Below are positions 25,429 to 35,954 of a stretch of DNA of 49,484 nucleotides, one piece after another; the stretch's first letter is position 1, and every line of letters starts with the position of its first letter. A program made the translations under genes and the position numbers. The notes under the pieces were generated by a model. That model was not told the DNA's origin. It searched no databases and saw only the letters and a program-made list of their open reading frames with translations. The stretch is from Bartonella sp. CM31XJBT (GTDB lineage Bacteria > Pseudomonadota > Alphaproteobacteria > Rhizobiales > Rhizobiaceae): the NCBI RefSeq assembly GCF_028618555.1, contig NZ_JAQITD010000017.1, positions 1 through 49,484 on the forward strand, in the 5' to 3' direction.

Positions 25429-26247
25429 ATGGCTAAGGGTAATGGTTTATTGTACGGTAAGCGTGGTTTAATTTTGGGGTTGGCCAATAATCGCTCCATC
25501 GCTTGGGGAATCGCTAAAGCGGCAAGTAGCGCAGGGGCAGAGCTTGCTTTTACCTATCAGGGTGAAGCAATGAAAAAGCGTGTTGAGCCTTTGGCTGAAG
25601 AATTAAAGGGGTTTGTTTGTGGACATTGTGATGTTTCTGACAGTGTCTCTATTGATACGGTCTTTAAAGAAATAGAGAAGAAATGGGGAAAACTCGATTT
25701 TTTAGTTCATGCTATTGGTTTTTCTGATAAAGATGAATTAAGTGGTCGTTATATTGATATCAGCGAATCAAATTTTATGATGACCATGAATATTTCCGTT
25801 TATTCCCTAACGGCTCTAACGAAGCGTGCAGAAAAATTGATGCCAGATGGTGGTTCAATCTTGACACTGACCTATTATGGAGCAGAAAAGGTTGTTCCAA
25901 ATTATAATGTAATGGGGGTTGCTAAAGCGGCTCTCGAAGCGAGCGTGAAATATTTAGCGGTAGATTTAGGTCCTCAAAATATTCGTGTTAATGCTATATC
26001 TGCTGGACCCATTAAAACGTTAGCAGCTTCTGGTATTGGTGATTTTCGTTATATTTTAAAATGGAATGAATATAATGCTCCATTACGTCGTACGGTAACA
26101 ATTGAAGAGGTTGGTGATTCTGCGCTTTATTTTCTTTCAGATTTGTCTCGTTCTGTTACTGGTGAAGTCCATCATGTCGATTCGGGTTATAATATCATAG
26201 GTATGAAAGCCGTTGATGCACCAGACATTTCTGTCGTTAAAGAATAA
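25429..26247 (+). CDS. fabI: Enoyl-[acyl-carrier-protein] reductase (NADH)
   Basis: 272 aa from ATG 25429, with GGGG about nine bases upstream; a GTG at 25423 is in frame too. A short-chain dehydrogenase fold enzyme that completes each fatty-acid elongation cycle. FabI features: G-L-A-N-N-R-S-I-A-W-G-I-A, the cofactor loop C-D-V-S-D, H-A-I-G-F and the catalytic Y-N-V-M-G-V-A-K (Tyr-x6-Lys). N-A-I-S-A-G-P-I-K-T follows. It is the target of triclosan-type inhibitors in other bacteria. Confidence 0.96.
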   Translation: MAKGNGLLYGKRGLILGLANNRSIAWGIAKAASSAGAELAFTYQGEAMKKRVEPLAEELKGFVCGHCDVSDSVSIDTVFKEIEKKWGKLDFLVHAIGFSDKDELSGRYIDISESNFMMTMNISVYSLTALTKRAEKLMPDGGSILTLTYYGAEKVVPNYNVMGVAKAALEASVKYLAVDLGPQNIRVNAISAGPIKTLAASGIGDFRYILKWNEYNAPLRRTVTIEEVGDSALYFLSDLSRSVTGEVHHVDSGYNIIGMKAVDAPDISVVKE

Positions 26248-26393
26248 AGTTTGGTTTATAGGATTTTATTGGACAGCAGTAATTTGACCAAATTTAAAGT
26301 GGCTAAGAGTATTTGAGCGCAAAGAGCTACCTTGTGTATAGCATACAACATGCGTTGTCGTTGTAATATTTGACAGAGAAACGGATCTTTTTC

Positions 26394-27482
26394 ATGTCGC
26401 ATAATACATTTGGTCATTTGTTTCGTGTAACAACATGGGGTGAAAGTCATGGTGCTGCTCTTGGTTGTGTCATTGATGGTTGTCCACCTGGAATTATTTT
26501 TACTCTTGCAGAAGTTCAAGCTTATCTTGATAAACGCAAACCAGGACAATCAAAATATACAACGCAGCGCCGAGAATCAGATAAAGTAGAGGTCCTTTCA
26601 GGAGTTGTTGTTCAAGACGATGGGACGACATTGGTGACAACAGGTACACCAATTTCTCTGTTGATTCGAAACACAGATCAGCGTTCGAAGGATTATAGCT
26701 CGATTGCCCATCAGTATCGTCCAGGACATGCGGATTATACTTATGATATTAAATATGGCATTCGTGATTTTCGAGGTGGGGGACGTTCTTCGGCACGGGA
26801 GACGGCAGCACGTGTTGCAGCTGGTGCATTTGCTCGTAAAATCGTTCCTGGTTTGATTGTACGAGGAGCAGTGATAGCAATTGGTCCTCATAATATTAAT
26901 CGTGATCGTTGGGATTGGTCAGAGGTTGATAATAATCCTTTTTTTACAGCTGATGCAGAGATGGTTCACATTTTTAGTGATTATATCAGTAAACTCCGTA
27001 AAGAGGGGACATCTGTTGGAGCGGTTGTTGAGATCGTTGCAGAAAATGTTCCGGCAGGTTTAGGAGCCCCTATTTACGCAAAGCTTGATCAAGATATTGC
27101 CTCGTTACTTATGTCGATTAATGCGGTAAAAGGTGTGGAAATTGGTGATGGTTTTGCGGCAGCCCGCTTGAGTGGAGAAGAAAATGCCGATGAAATGCGA
27201 ATGGGAAATGATGGAAAACCGCTTTTTTTATCAAATCATGCTGGAGGTATTTTAGGGGGAATATCGAGTGGACAGCCAATTGTTGCACGTTTTGCTGTAA
27301 AGCCTACTTCATCAATTTTAACACCTCGTCGCTCTATTGATGTTGATGGTCATGATATAAACGTTATAACAAAGGGGCGTCATGATCCATGTGTTGGGAT
27401 CCGTGCCGTTCCTGTTGGTGAAGCGATGGTTGCTTGTGCTATTGCTGACCATTATCTAAGACATCGCGGTCAAGTTGGGTGA
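26394..27482 (+). CDS. aroC: Chorismate synthase
   Basis: 362 aa from ATG 26394; a TTG at 26370 is in frame but would add a non-conserved extension. It converts EPSP to chorismate using reduced FMN. Signatures: [18 protein letters not shown]-x-[23 protein letters not shown] and R-H-D-P-C-V. The first gene of a continuous plus-strand run, 15 bp before ribB. Confidence 0.96.
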   Translation: MSHNTFGHLFRVTTWGESHGAALGCVIDGCPPGIIFTLAEVQAYLDKRKPGQSKYTTQRRESDKVEVLSGVVVQDDGTTLVTTGTPISLLIRNTDQRSKDYSSIAHQYRPGHADYTYDIKYGIRDFRGGGRSSARETAARVAAGAFARKIVPGLIVRGAVIAIGPHNINRDRWDWSEVDNNPFFTADAEMVHIFSDYISKLRKEGTSVGAVVEIVAENVPAGLGAPIYAKLDQDIASLLMSINAVKGVEIGDGFAAARLSGEENADEMRMGNDGKPLFLSNHAGGILGGISSGQPIVARFAVKPTSSILTPRRSIDVDGHDINVITKGRHDPCVGIRAVPVGEAMVACAIADHYLRHRGQVG

Positions 27483-27497
27483 TTGAGAAGGTGAACA

Positions 27498-28601
27498 ATG
27501 GCGTATGATGAAAAAAAAATTGTTTCTGCACTTAAAGCTTTTGAACACGGTGAAATTGTTGTGGTAACAGATGATGATGACCGTGAAAATGAGGGTGATT
27601 TAACTGTTGCTGCAGCGCATTGTACAGAAGAAAAGATGGCGTTTATTCTTCGTCACACAACAGGTATTGTGTGCACACCTATGCCAAAAAAAGAAGCAAA
27701 ACGGTTTAATCTTTCTCCTATGGTACCAGATAATAATTCTGCACATGGGACACAATTTACGGTTACTGTTGATTTTAAACACGGCATAACAACAGGGATC
27801 TCAGCACATGACCGTACATTAGCTGTACGTAATCTTGCGAATTCAAATGCAAGTGCGGATGATTTTGTTCGTCCAGGGCATGTTTTTCCTTTGATTGCGC
27901 ATGAAGGGGGGGTGCTCATGCGTTCAGGTCACACAGAGGCGGCTGTTGATTTATGTAAATTAGCTAATTTGCCGCCGGTTGGTGTTATCGGTGAGTTAGT
28001 TAATGATGATGGAAGCGTTAAACATGGCGATCAGATTATGAAATTTGCGCAAGAACATCGGTTGCATATTATAACGGTTGCAGATTTAATTGCTTACCGC
28101 CAACGTAAGGAAATATTGATCAAAAATGTTGGAGAAATGCCTATTGAAACATTTGTAGGTCCCGCTATTATTCAAAGTTATCAACTCCCTTGGGAAGCCG
28201 TTCAGCATATTGCAATTGTTTTTGGTGATGTCCGTGAGGGGGAGGATATTCCTGTGTATTTACATCATGAAAACATTATAAATGACGTTTTTTGTCAAAC
28301 TTCAGATATTATGATGATGATGCGGCGTATGATGGAAAAAGAAAAACGTGGCGTATTTATTTATTTGCGTGAAGGATCTGTTATACAATCAGCTATTGAT
28401 ATTCAAAACATGGCAAGAGACAGTTCAGAAAACCATGTGCAGGCGATTGAACGCGAAGAAGAATGGCGCAAAATTGGTTTAGGATCACAAATTTTAAAAT
28501 ATTTAGGAATAGGCTCTGTTATTGTTTATGCTTCTAAAGAGCGCCATTATGTAGGTTTGGAAGGTTTTGGAATTCGTATATCCAGAACAGATATTTTTTG
28601 A
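27498..28601 (+). CDS. ribB: 3,4-dihydroxy-2-butanone 4-phosphate synthase with degenerate GTP cyclohydrolase II-like domain
   Basis: 367 aa. The N-terminal DHBP synthase domain (about 1-205) is complete: [21 protein letters not shown]-x-[14 protein letters not shown], and G-H-V-F-P-L-x-A-x-x-G-G-V-L-x-R-x-G-H-T-E-A-A. It makes the four-carbon riboflavin precursor from ribulose 5-phosphate. The C-terminal part aligns in position with GTP cyclohydrolase II but lacks its zinc-binding cysteine cluster. It is thus probably not an active RibA, which must come from elsewhere. It sits between aroC and xseB. Confidence 0.92.
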   Translation: MAYDEKKIVSALKAFEHGEIVVVTDDDDRENEGDLTVAAAHCTEEKMAFILRHTTGIVCTPMPKKEAKRFNLSPMVPDNNSAHGTQFTVTVDFKHGITTGISAHDRTLAVRNLANSNASADDFVRPGHVFPLIAHEGGVLMRSGHTEAAVDLCKLANLPPVGVIGELVNDDGSVKHGDQIMKFAQEHRLHIITVADLIAYRQRKEILIKNVGEMPIETFVGPAIIQSYQLPWEAVQHIAIVFGDVREGEDIPVYLHHENIINDVFCQTSDIMMMMRRMMEKEKRGVFIYLREGSVIQSAIDIQNMARDSSENHVQAIEREEEWRKIGLGSQILKYLGIGSVIVYASKERHYVGLEGFGIRISRTDIF

Positions 28602-28608
28602 GGTTCAT

Positions 28609-28863
28609 ATGAAAAAAGAGATACAAGAGGGGGATATTACGACCTTAAGTTTCGAGCAAGCGCTTAAGCAACTTGAAGTTATTGTCGAAAATTTGGAACG
28701 TGGCGATGTGCCTTTGGAACAATCCATTGATATTTATGAACGCGGTGAAGCGCTTAAAAAGCATTGTGAAAAACTCTTAAGAGTTGCTGAAGCTAAAGTT
28801 GAAAAAATCCAGTTTTCAGAAGAAGGTTCTCCAGAAGGAGTAGAACCACTTGATGCTAAATAA
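28609..28863 (+). CDS. xseB: Exodeoxyribonuclease VII small subunit
   Basis: 84 aa from ATG 28609, preceded by TGAGGT; an earlier in-frame start at 28567 lies inside ribB and is unlikely. The XseB profile is clear: [25 protein letters not shown], then [15 protein letters not shown]. It partners XseA, which is not in this window, for single-strand exonuclease activity. Its place just upstream of dxs is common in proteobacteria. Confidence 0.94.
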   Translation: MKKEIQEGDITTLSFEQALKQLEVIVENLERGDVPLEQSIDIYERGEALKKHCEKLLRVAEAKVEKIQFSEEGSPEGVEPLDAK

Positions 28864-29099
28864 TATTAAATCTTTTTGGATATTTATTGTGGGACTTAAG
28901 AGATGCAATAACCTTAGTTTATAAACAGAAAAATTTATTGATTTCTTTTTTATATAATAATTTAAAAATGAGGAAATTATAGTTCATCTCAATAGAAAAG
29001 AGCATTTTTCAGTAAAAAAAGATGCAAAACTGTAAATAAGAGTAGAGAAGATGTATTTCGTTGCGTTTTCTTGAGTTAAGATAATAGAAAGGATTTTTT

Positions 29100-31007
29100 T
29101 TGTCTCAGGTCCTAACACCATTGCTTGACCGTGTTTGTTTTCCGCAAGATTTGCGGGCATTGCATGAGTCTGATTTGGTACAGTTGGTTGATGAGTTGCG
29201 GACAGCAACAATTGATGCGGTTTCTGTAACAGGTGGTCATCTTGGGGCGGGACTTGGTGTTGTTGAGCTCACTGTTGCATTACATTATATTTTTAATACA
29301 CCAGAGGATAGGATTATTTGGGATGTTGGTCATCAAACCTATCCACACAAGATTTTAACGGGGCGTAGAGAAAAAATTCGCACATTACGTCAAGAGGGCG
29401 GATTATCTGGTTTTACAAAACGTTCAGAAAGTGTGTATGATCCATTTGGAGCGGGGCATTCATCTACTTCTATTTCAGCGGGGCTTGGCATGGCGGTGGC
29501 AAGTGCTTTGAAAGCAGAGACAAGACGCAATATCATAACTGTCATTGGTGATGGTGCAATGTCTGCGGGTATGGCATATGAAGCAATGAACAACGCTGGT
29601 GTTTTGAATGCGCGCTTGATTGTTGTTCTTAATGATAACGATATGTCTATAGCACCACCTACAGGTGCTATGAGTGCACATCTTGCACGATTAGTGTCTC
29701 GTCCTTCTTATCGTCATTTGCGTGAACGCGTAAAGATGTTGAGCGAAAAATTGCCAAAGTTTTTTTTGGATAAGGCCCGTCGTTCAGAGGAATTTGCGCG
29801 TGGCCTTTTGGTTGGGGGAACTTTATTTGATGAGCTCGGCTTTTATTATGTTGGACCCATAGATGGGCACAATTTGGGGCATTTATTGCCTGTTTTTAAA
29901 AATGTTCGTGAATATCCTAATGGTCCTGTTTTGGTGCATGTTGTAACCCATAAGGGAAAGGGATATCCACCTGCAGAGGCCTCGTCTGATAAATATCATG
30001 GTGTTAATCGTTTTGATGTCACGACAGGAAAACAGGTTAAAGCATCAAGTAATATTCTACCCTATACCAAGGTATTTTCTAAAGCTTTAATAGAAGAAGC
30101 TCACCATGATGATAAGATTGTTGGCATAACAGCAGCGATGCCAACAGGGACAGGTCTTGATTCTTTTGCGAAAAAATTTCCTGAAAAAATGTTTGATGTT
30201 GGTATCGCTGAGCAACATGCCGTAACTTTTGCGGCAGGACTTGCTTGTGAAGGGTATAAGCCTTTTGTTGCAATTTATTCTACTTTTTTACAGCGTGCTT
30301 ATGATCAAATTATTCATGATGTATCAATTCAAAAATTACCGGTACGTTTTGCTATTGACCGAGCAGGTTTTGTGGGGGCAGATGGCGCAACACATGCTGG
30401 AAGTTTTGATATTGTTTTTTTGTCCACTCTTCCTGAGTTTGTTGTTATGGCACCTTCTGATGAGCTTGAATTGATGCATATGGTGCGTACAGCTGCAGCT
30501 TATGATCAGGGACCAATTTCTTTTCGTTATCCGCGTGGTGAGGGGATTGGTATAGATTTACCGCAACGTGGTGAGTTATTAGAAATTGGAAAAGGGCGCG
30601 TTCTGCGTGAAGGGAATAAGATCGCTTTGGTTTGTTTTGGAACGCGGATGTCAGAAGTGTTGCAAGCTGCTGATGCGTTGGAGGTTGAAGGGTTATCTAC
30701 AACGGTTGCAGATGCACGGTTTGCAAAACCTTTAGATAAGGATTTGATGCGTCGTTTGGCACGTGAGCATGAGGTATTGGTAACAATTGAAGAAGGGGCA
30801 ATCGGTGGATTTGGAGCGCACATATTACAATTTTTAGCGCAAGAAGGGCTCTTAGAGCATGGTTTGAAAGTTCGTACACTACAACTTCCAGATGAATATT
30901 TGAATCACGGCTCACCAGAAAAAGTTCTTTCACGTATCGGGCTTGATGCTATGGGCATTGTCAACACGGTTTTTACAGCTTTGGACCGCGAGATTCGAAC
31001 AGGATAA
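29100..31007 (+). CDS. dxs: 1-deoxy-D-xylulose-5-phosphate synthase
   Basis: 635 aa. A thiamine-diphosphate enzyme condensing pyruvate and glyceraldehyde 3-phosphate, the first step of the MEP isoprenoid pathway. Motifs: [41 protein letters not shown] (ThDP site), [11 protein letters not shown], and [15 protein letters not shown]. The start is TTG 29100 with GAAAGGA upstream; no ATG fits the conserved N-terminus. ispH at 37 kb serves the same pathway. Confidence 0.96.
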   Translation: MSQVLTPLLDRVCFPQDLRALHESDLVQLVDELRTATIDAVSVTGGHLGAGLGVVELTVALHYIFNTPEDRIIWDVGHQTYPHKILTGRREKIRTLRQEGGLSGFTKRSESVYDPFGAGHSSTSISAGLGMAVASALKAETRRNIITVIGDGAMSAGMAYEAMNNAGVLNARLIVVLNDNDMSIAPPTGAMSAHLARLVSRPSYRHLRERVKMLSEKLPKFFLDKARRSEEFARGLLVGGTLFDELGFYYVGPIDGHNLGHLLPVFKNVREYPNGPVLVHVVTHKGKGYPPAEASSDKYHGVNRFDVTTGKQVKASSNILPYTKVFSKALIEEAHHDDKIVGITAAMPTGTGLDSFAKKFPEKMFDVGIAEQHAVTFAAGLACEGYKPFVAIYSTFLQRAYDQIIHDVSIQKLPVRFAIDRAGFVGADGATHAGSFDIVFLSTLPEFVVMAPSDELELMHMVRTAAAYDQGPISFRYPRGEGIGIDLPQRGELLEIGKGRVLREGNKIALVCFGTRMSEVLQAADALEVEGLSTTVADARFAKPLDKDLMRRLAREHEVLVTIEEGAIGGFGAHILQFLAQEGLLEHGLKVRTLQLPDEYLNHGSPEKVLSRIGLDAMGIVNTVFTALDREIRTG

Positions 31008-31023
31008 AAAATTCGAGTATGAG

Positions 31024-31767
31024 ATGGCTGCCAGAAAAAGACTCGATATTCTTTTAGTTGAAAAAAACTTTTTTAAGACACGTTCACGCGCACGTGATGC
31101 TGTTATGCGCCAAACTGTTAAAGTTAACGGAGAAATCGTTTTTAAAGCTGGGCAAATCGTTTTTGATGATGCAGAGATTACCGTTTGTGATCCAGCGCAG
31201 AATTATGTTTCTCGGGCAGCGTTAAAATTGATTGCTGCACTTGATGCATTTCCAATTATAACAGATAAAGTGACAGCCATTGATGTTGGTGCATCAACAG
31301 GTGGTTTTACGCAAGTTCTCTTAGAGCGTGGAGCAGATCATGTCATTGCTGTTGATGTTGGGCATCATCAATTTGATAAACGTTTATTGGGCAACAGTGC
31401 TATAACGTTATTAGAAGGCTTGAATGTCAGAGATTTTAAACAGGAACATTTAGGTGGGCGAGAAATTGATCTTATCGTTTCAGATGTTAGCTTTATTTCT
31501 CTCAAACTTGCATTGCCTCCCGTGTTGTCTTTAGCCAAGAAGGGTGCCCAAGCTGTTTTACTGGTAAAGCCTCAGTTTGAGGTTGGTCGTAAACATTTTA
31601 GTAAGGGAGGAATATTAAGTCCATCAAGTGCTAAAGAAACTGCTGAGGCACTTTTTGTTTGGGTAAATACACAAACAGGGTGGAGTGCAAAAGGTTTAAT
31701 TTCTTCCCCTATTACAGGTGGTGATGGCAACGTGGAATATTTACTATTCGGAGAAAAACAAGAGTGA
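31024..31767 (+). CDS. tlyA: TlyA family rRNA 2'-O-methyltransferase / haemolysin-like protein
   Basis: 247 aa from ATG 31024; an earlier in-frame start lies inside dxs. The N-terminal S4 RNA-binding domain (R-L-D-I-L-L-V-E-x-x-x-x-x-S-R-x-x-A) is followed by a Rossmann methyltransferase domain. Motif I is A-I-D-V-G-A-S-T-G-G-F-T; V-D-V-G-H, D-V-S-F-I-S-L and V-K-P-Q-F-E follow. In mycobacteria TlyA methylates 16S and 23S rRNA; activity in this lineage is not shown by sequence. It starts 16 bp after dxs, and its stop overlaps the next start. Confidence 0.9.
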   Translation: MAARKRLDILLVEKNFFKTRSRARDAVMRQTVKVNGEIVFKAGQIVFDDAEITVCDPAQNYVSRAALKLIAALDAFPIITDKVTAIDVGASTGGFTQVLLERGADHVIAVDVGHHQFDKRLLGNSAITLLEGLNVRDFKQEHLGGREIDLIVSDVSFISLKLALPPVLSLAKKGAQAVLLVKPQFEVGRKHFSKGGILSPSSAKETAEALFVWVNTQTGWSAKGLISSPITGGDGNVEYLLFGEKQE

Positions 31768-33017
31768 ATGACAATGTCATAATCGATCATATCGGAGCAA
31801 ATGGTTATGGTATTGCTAAGACGTCTCACGGCTTCGTTTCTGTTCCTTTTACTTTACCAGGAGAGTGTGCTGAAATTACTGTTCATGGAAAATATGCAAC
31901 ATATATAGCATTAAAAGAAAAATCATCAGAACGCATTGATACTCTTTGTCAGCATTTTGGAGAATGTGGAGGGTGTACTCTTCAGCATTGGCATATGGAT
32001 GCTTATCGCGTATGGAAACAACAATTGGTTGTTGAGGCGCTTAAAAAGTATGGACTTAATAATGTTGTTGCGCCTTTAATAGAATGTAAACCTTATAGCC
32101 GACGGCGGATTACTCTAACAGCATCCATGACCCCACAGGGGCAAAAAGTTGGTTTTAACCGTTATCTCTCTCATGAGATTGTAGCTCTTGAGGAATGCCC
32201 AGTAAGCCGTCCAGAGCTTATTTCTCAGTTGCATAATATCAGAGAGCTCTGTGCTTTTCTAAAGAACTCTGCCAAACGGTTTCATGTTACGATAACATGT
32301 GTTGAAAATGGTTTAGATGTTGCTTTAAGCGGTTGCATTATACACCATGAATCACTTCGTCAGAAAATGATCAGTGCTGCTCTTTCATATGGGATTATAC
32401 GTTTATCTGTTGACGGTGAAGTTTTGGTTGAACGAGAAAAACCAGAGATTTACTTTGGAGATGTCCGTGTTGAATTTCCTTCTGGTGGTTTTCTGCAAGC
32501 AACTTGTGAAGCGGAAAATATAATGGGCAATATTATTTTGACTCATTTAAAAAAAGCAAAGAATGCTGTTGATTTGTTTTCAGGGGTAGGAACATTTACC
32601 TTGCGTATGGCAAAAAAGATGAGTGTTCATGCAGTAGAAAATAATGAAGATGCATTAAGAAATCTAAATACAGCAGCACGTTTTGCGACTGGTTTAAAAA
32701 CGGTCGCTTGTGAAAAACGTGATCTTTTCCGACATCCCCTTTCTGTAAAGGAACTTGAATGTTTTGAGAGTGTTGTTTTTGATCCTCCCCGTGCTGGTGC
32801 AGAGCAACAAGTACGTGAATTAGCGAAGACAACAGTATCACGTGTTGTGGCAATTTCTTGTAATCCTACTACATTTGCTCGTGATTTATCTCTTCTTGTT
32901 GCAGGGGGGTATACAGTAGAAAAAATCATACCGATCGATCAATTTTTATGGTCACCACATGTCGAAATTGTTGCTGTTTTGAGCAAAAAGAAAAAAAAGA
33001 AAGGTTGGAAACTTTAG
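31764..33017 (+). CDS. 23S rRNA (uracil-C5)-methyltransferase of the TrmA/RlmD family
   Basis: 417 aa. The start is GTG 31764, overlapping the tlyA stop as GTGA. A short TRAM-like N-terminus precedes the iron-sulphur cysteines (L-C-x-x-F-x-x-C-G-G-C and later E-C-P). The SAM motif is D-L-F-S-G-V-G-T-F-T, followed by D-P-P-R-A-G and the catalytic S-C-N-P-x-T-F-A-R-D. This is the RumA/RlmD profile. Which uridine is modified cannot be read from sequence. The Lys-rich tail (K-K-K-K-K-K) is at an A-run near 32990. Confidence 0.88.
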   Translation: MNDNVIIDHIGANGYGIAKTSHGFVSVPFTLPGECAEITVHGKYATYIALKEKSSERIDTLCQHFGECGGCTLQHWHMDAYRVWKQQLVVEALKKYGLNNVVAPLIECKPYSRRRITLTASMTPQGQKVGFNRYLSHEIVALEECPVSRPELISQLHNIRELCAFLKNSAKRFHVTITCVENGLDVALSGCIIHHESLRQKMISAALSYGIIRLSVDGEVLVEREKPEIYFGDVRVEFPSGGFLQATCEAENIMGNIILTHLKKAKNAVDLFSGVGTFTLRMAKKMSVHAVENNEDALRNLNTAARFATGLKTVACEKRDLFRHPLSVKELECFESVVFDPPRAGAEQQVRELAKTTVSRVVAISCNPTTFARDLSLLVAGGYTVEKIIPIDQFLWSPHVEIVAVLSKKKKKKGWKL

Positions 33018-33104
33018 CCTAATTTTTTTTAAAAGTTTACCTGAGTATTATTATAAAATCTCTCCAAAATTTATCTATAATAATAACCTTTTTCTCGTTG
33101 ATCT

Positions 33105-33135
33105 AAGAGCACTGAATGTAGAAAGTGCTTTTTTA
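33105..33135 (+). terminator. Rho-independent terminator of the aroC-rlmD gene run
   Basis: Stem AGCACT / AGTGCT (33108-33113 and 33124-33129), extended by A-T and G-T pairs, followed by a T-run. It lies about 90 bp after the methyltransferase stop. Confidence 0.6.
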
Positions 33136-33199
33136 TTATGAAATATAAAAGACAAGTTACCCCACACAAAAAAACCACAAAAAAGACGAATGGATTACG

Positions 33200-33465
33200 A
33201 AGAATATGTGTCTGAATAAGCCTGTTCCATCGTTATATTTGCCATCTCCCAATGTTTCTAAAATTCTTGGTACTTGAGACGGTCCATAAGAAGAATCTTT
33301 AGTTCTTTCTTGTACAGTTTTTATCCATATAACTCTCCCTGCCTGTAATGTATAAACGAATGATTTTGATTGGTTCAACAGACACAGATTTAAAATGAGA
33401 GAATCTTACGGTATTCAAGGTTCTAATACAATATGAATAACGCTAGATTATCTTTATAAATCAAT
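33200..33465 (-). pseudogene. Fossil of the integrase 5' end and its upstream region
   Basis: Reading on the minus strand, G-D-G-K-Y-N-D-G-T-G-L-F matches the integrase segment A-G-K-Y-N-D-G-A-G-L-L. Upstream, CTTATGGACCGTCT matches the integrase leader CTTATGAACCGTCT. Further out a series of blocks up to the 37-bp repeat at 33429-33465 is shared in order with 13380-13582. Coding similarity ends after the first few dozen codons, and the frame has stops. It is a remnant of a second integrase or of a duplicated integration end. Confidence 0.7.
33429..33465. repeat. 37-bp direct repeat, copy 2 (pair with 13546-13582)
   Basis: 36 of 37 bases match the copy upstream of the integrase at 12-13 kb; the single difference is A/T in TATC(A/T)TTATA. 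Confidence 0.75.
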
Positions 33466-33535
33466 GCATTGTACCCCCTCACAAAATAGTCGTAATAGAC
33501 GAGAAGGAAGCAATACGGGGAAGGAATGAGCAAGC

Positions 33536-34960
33536 TTATTCCTCTATAAGCGCAGTTCCACCGATTGTCATATTATTGATTCGAAGGTGAGGTTGGCCAA
33601 CACCAACAGGGACATTTTGGCCAGCTTTTCCACACATACCAATACCATTATCTAGTTTACTATCATTACCAATCATTGTGATACGTTTCATAGCATCCGG
33701 TCCATTTCCAATAAGAGTTGCCCCTTTGATTGGTGCACAAATTTTACCATTTTCTACTCGGTATGCTTCAGTACATTCAAAGACGAATTTTCCAGAAGTA
33801 ATATCAACTTGTCCTCCACCAAATGAAACAGCATAGATACCACTTTTAAGTGAAGAAAGGATTTCTTCAGGTGTTTTATCTCCTCCTAGCATGATTGTAT
33901 TGGTCATTCGTGGCATTGGTGCATAAGCATAAGATTCACGCCGTCCATTTCCAGTTGATTTACCTCCCATAAGCCGTGCATTAAGCCTGTCTTGCATAAA
34001 ACCAACGAGCTTTCCATCTTCAATGAGAACGTTATATCCTGAAGGGGTCCCCTCATCATCAACAGTGAGAGAGCCACGGCATTGTGGAATTGTTCCGTCA
34101 TCAACAACTGTAACACCTTTTGCTGCAACTTGTTGTCCTAAAAGTCCAGCAAAAGCGGATGTTTTTTTACGGTTAAAGTCACCTTCTAAACCATGACCTA
34201 CGGCTTCATGGAGCATAACACCAGGCCATCCGTTGGCTAAGACAACATCAAAAGATCCAGCAGGTGCTGCTTCTGCTTCTAAATTTGTTAAAGCCATACG
34301 TAAGGCTTCATCTGCAGCTTTCTTCCAATTGTCTTCATGAATAAATTGGTTAAATGCTTGTCTCCCTCCACACCCATAAAAACCATTTTCACGTCGATTG
34401 CCTTCAGCTACGACCACAGATATAGAAAGTCGCACAAGGGGACGAATATCACGAACCAAATAACCATCTGCACGTAAAATTTCAACATGTTGTAGCGAGC
34501 CGGAAAGAGAAACAGTCACTTGATGCAATTTATCATTTTTAGCACGTAAATAGGCATCAATTTTTTGCAAAAGAGCACTTTTTTCTTCAAATGATGGAGC
34601 ATCAAGGGGATTATGCGGTTGATAAAGTCTTTTGTTTGTTTGTTGAGGTGCTATACTATAAGGCCCTGCATGATTATTATAGGTAACAGCTTTAGCAGCT
34701 TCACTGGCACGTTTGAGTGCAGCAGCTGATAACTCACTAGAGTGAGCATATCCAGTAGCCTCTCCAGCAACAACGCGTAGTCCAAATCCCATATCTTGAT
34801 GAAATGAGCCGTTTTTAAGCTGCCCATTATCAAATAAAAGAGCTTCGCTTTCTGTGTACTCAAGGTAAAGCTCACCATCATCAGCATGATGAAGTGTTTC
34901 CTGTACAAGTGATTGCACTTTAGAGGAAGCAATATCAAAATGATCAATCAGCGATTTCAT
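33536..34960 (-). CDS. tldD: TldD metalloprotease
   Basis: 474 aa. TldD forms a zinc protease with TldE/PmbA that trims unfolded or modified peptides (microcin maturation, CcdA turnover in E. coli). The metal-binding H-E-A-V-G-H is present with His251 as the first ligand. Also typical are G-L-R-V-V-A-G-E-A-T-G-Y-A, V-V-D-D-G-T-I-P-x-x-R-G-S, D-D-E-G-T-P and a Gly-rich C-terminus (G-I-G-M-C-G-K-A-G-Q). The partner gene is not in the window. Confidence 0.95.
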   Translation of the reverse strand: MKSLIDHFDIASSKVQSLVQETLHHADDGELYLEYTESEALLFDNGQLKNGSFHQDMGFGLRVVAGEATGYAHSSELSAAALKRASEAAKAVTYNNHAGPYSIAPQQTNKRLYQPHNPLDAPSFEEKSALLQKIDAYLRAKNDKLHQVTVSLSGSLQHVEILRADGYLVRDIRPLVRLSISVVVAEGNRRENGFYGCGGRQAFNQFIHEDNWKKAADEALRMALTNLEAEAAPAGSFDVVLANGWPGVMLHEAVGHGLEGDFNRKKTSAFAGLLGQQVAAKGVTVVDDGTIPQCRGSLTVDDEGTPSGYNVLIEDGKLVGFMQDRLNARLMGGKSTGNGRRESYAYAPMPRMTNTIMLGGDKTPEEILSSLKSGIYAVSFGGGQVDITSGKFVFECTEAYRVENGKICAPIKGATLIGNGPDAMKRITMIGNDSKLDNGIGMCGKAGQNVPVGVGQPHLRINNMTIGGTALIEE

Positions 34961-35070
34961 AAGAATTATCCTATTTTTATGGGGGCTTAGAAGATTTTTA
35001 TCAATCTAATTTTAAGAATCTTTCAAAATATACGATGAAATTTCAATCGTTTAAAGTGTATTGATTTCAC

Positions 35071-35634
35071 TCATGTTGGTAAGGTTGCATAGGCGTCGCC
35101 AAGACCATGAAGGTCAACAAAACCTCCAATCCCTTGTTCCGGAGTTGTAAAGATAAAATAGGTTGCCATTTTTCCTTTTAAAAAGAGCTGCAATATGTCT
35201 TCTTTAAGAAAGGCTTCAGCAACACAATTATCACCAAGACAACGACGATATTCCATTCTGCCCATATTTTTATCGTCAATTTTAATTCCAACGCCAGGAC
35301 GTAATTCAACGCGAATCGGAACAAAAACACGCATCAAGGCACCTTGCTTTTGAGGAAGTTTATAAAATGTAACGCGCAAGGTAATATCTTGACGCCCTTG
35401 TGTGTGAACGTTTTGTACAACTTCACACTGCATGTTAGGTGTACCTGGTGGTAGAGAACAAACTTTTGTCCATGCACCATAGGTTTGTGGAGCAGGGACA
35501 CTTTGCGCATAGGGTGTTTGTGCAAATGCATGACTGATAAAACTACTATAAAGTGTGTAAAAAACAGTGCCAATAAAAAAAGTTTTTTTGAGTAATTTAT
35601 AAAGTATCACAGAAAATCCTATCCGACTTAACAC
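35071..35634 (-). CDS. Invasion-associated locus B (IalB) family exported protein
   Basis: 187 aa from a GTG start. A signal peptide ends near S-H-A-F-A / Q-T. The mature part has the IalB pattern: Y-G-A-W-T-K-V-C near the start, M-Q-C-E-V-V-Q-N, V-E-L-R-P-G-V-G-I-K-I-D-D and C-L-G-D-N-C-V-A-E-A. There are four cysteines likely to form disulphides in the envelope. IalB is named for its role in red-cell invasion by Bartonella bacilliformis. Family members occur in several copies in Rhizobiales, so a virulence role for this one is unproven. Confidence 0.85.
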   Translation of the reverse strand: MLSRIGFSVILYKLLKKTFFIGTVFYTLYSSFISHAFAQTPYAQSVPAPQTYGAWTKVCSLPPGTPNMQCEVVQNVHTQGRQDITLRVTFYKLPQKQGALMRVFVPIRVELRPGVGIKIDDKNMGRMEYRRCLGDNCVAEAFLKEDILQLFLKGKMATYFIFTTPEQGIGGFVDLHGLGDAYATLPT

Positions 35635-35954
35635 TCACAACCATGCATAGATTTACATAAAAAATGAATTCCCTATAAAAAACTATAACACAAAATCAGT
35701 ATTTACCCAAATATATTAATTCATAGGATATATTTTTATGATACACTTGTAATATGGGAAAGAACGTTGATTGAAAAAATGTGTTTTTATTGCCAGTATT
35801 TTCATCTACTTTTAGGGTATACGTGCGAAAGAGATATTTCATATTTTCTCAAAAATACGATTGGTCTTAATTGGTCATTTCCATACGCTAGATAATATTT
35901 GTCAGATAATATTGGGTTTGTGAATGACAGAAATGGAAAAGGGCTTTGAGTGGA
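35635..35954. other. Divergent promoter region between the IalB-family gene and ctaB
   Basis: 320 AT-rich bases with no coding frame. Both flanking genes read outward, so promoters for each must lie here. I see no distinct operator or hairpin. Confidence 0.45.
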
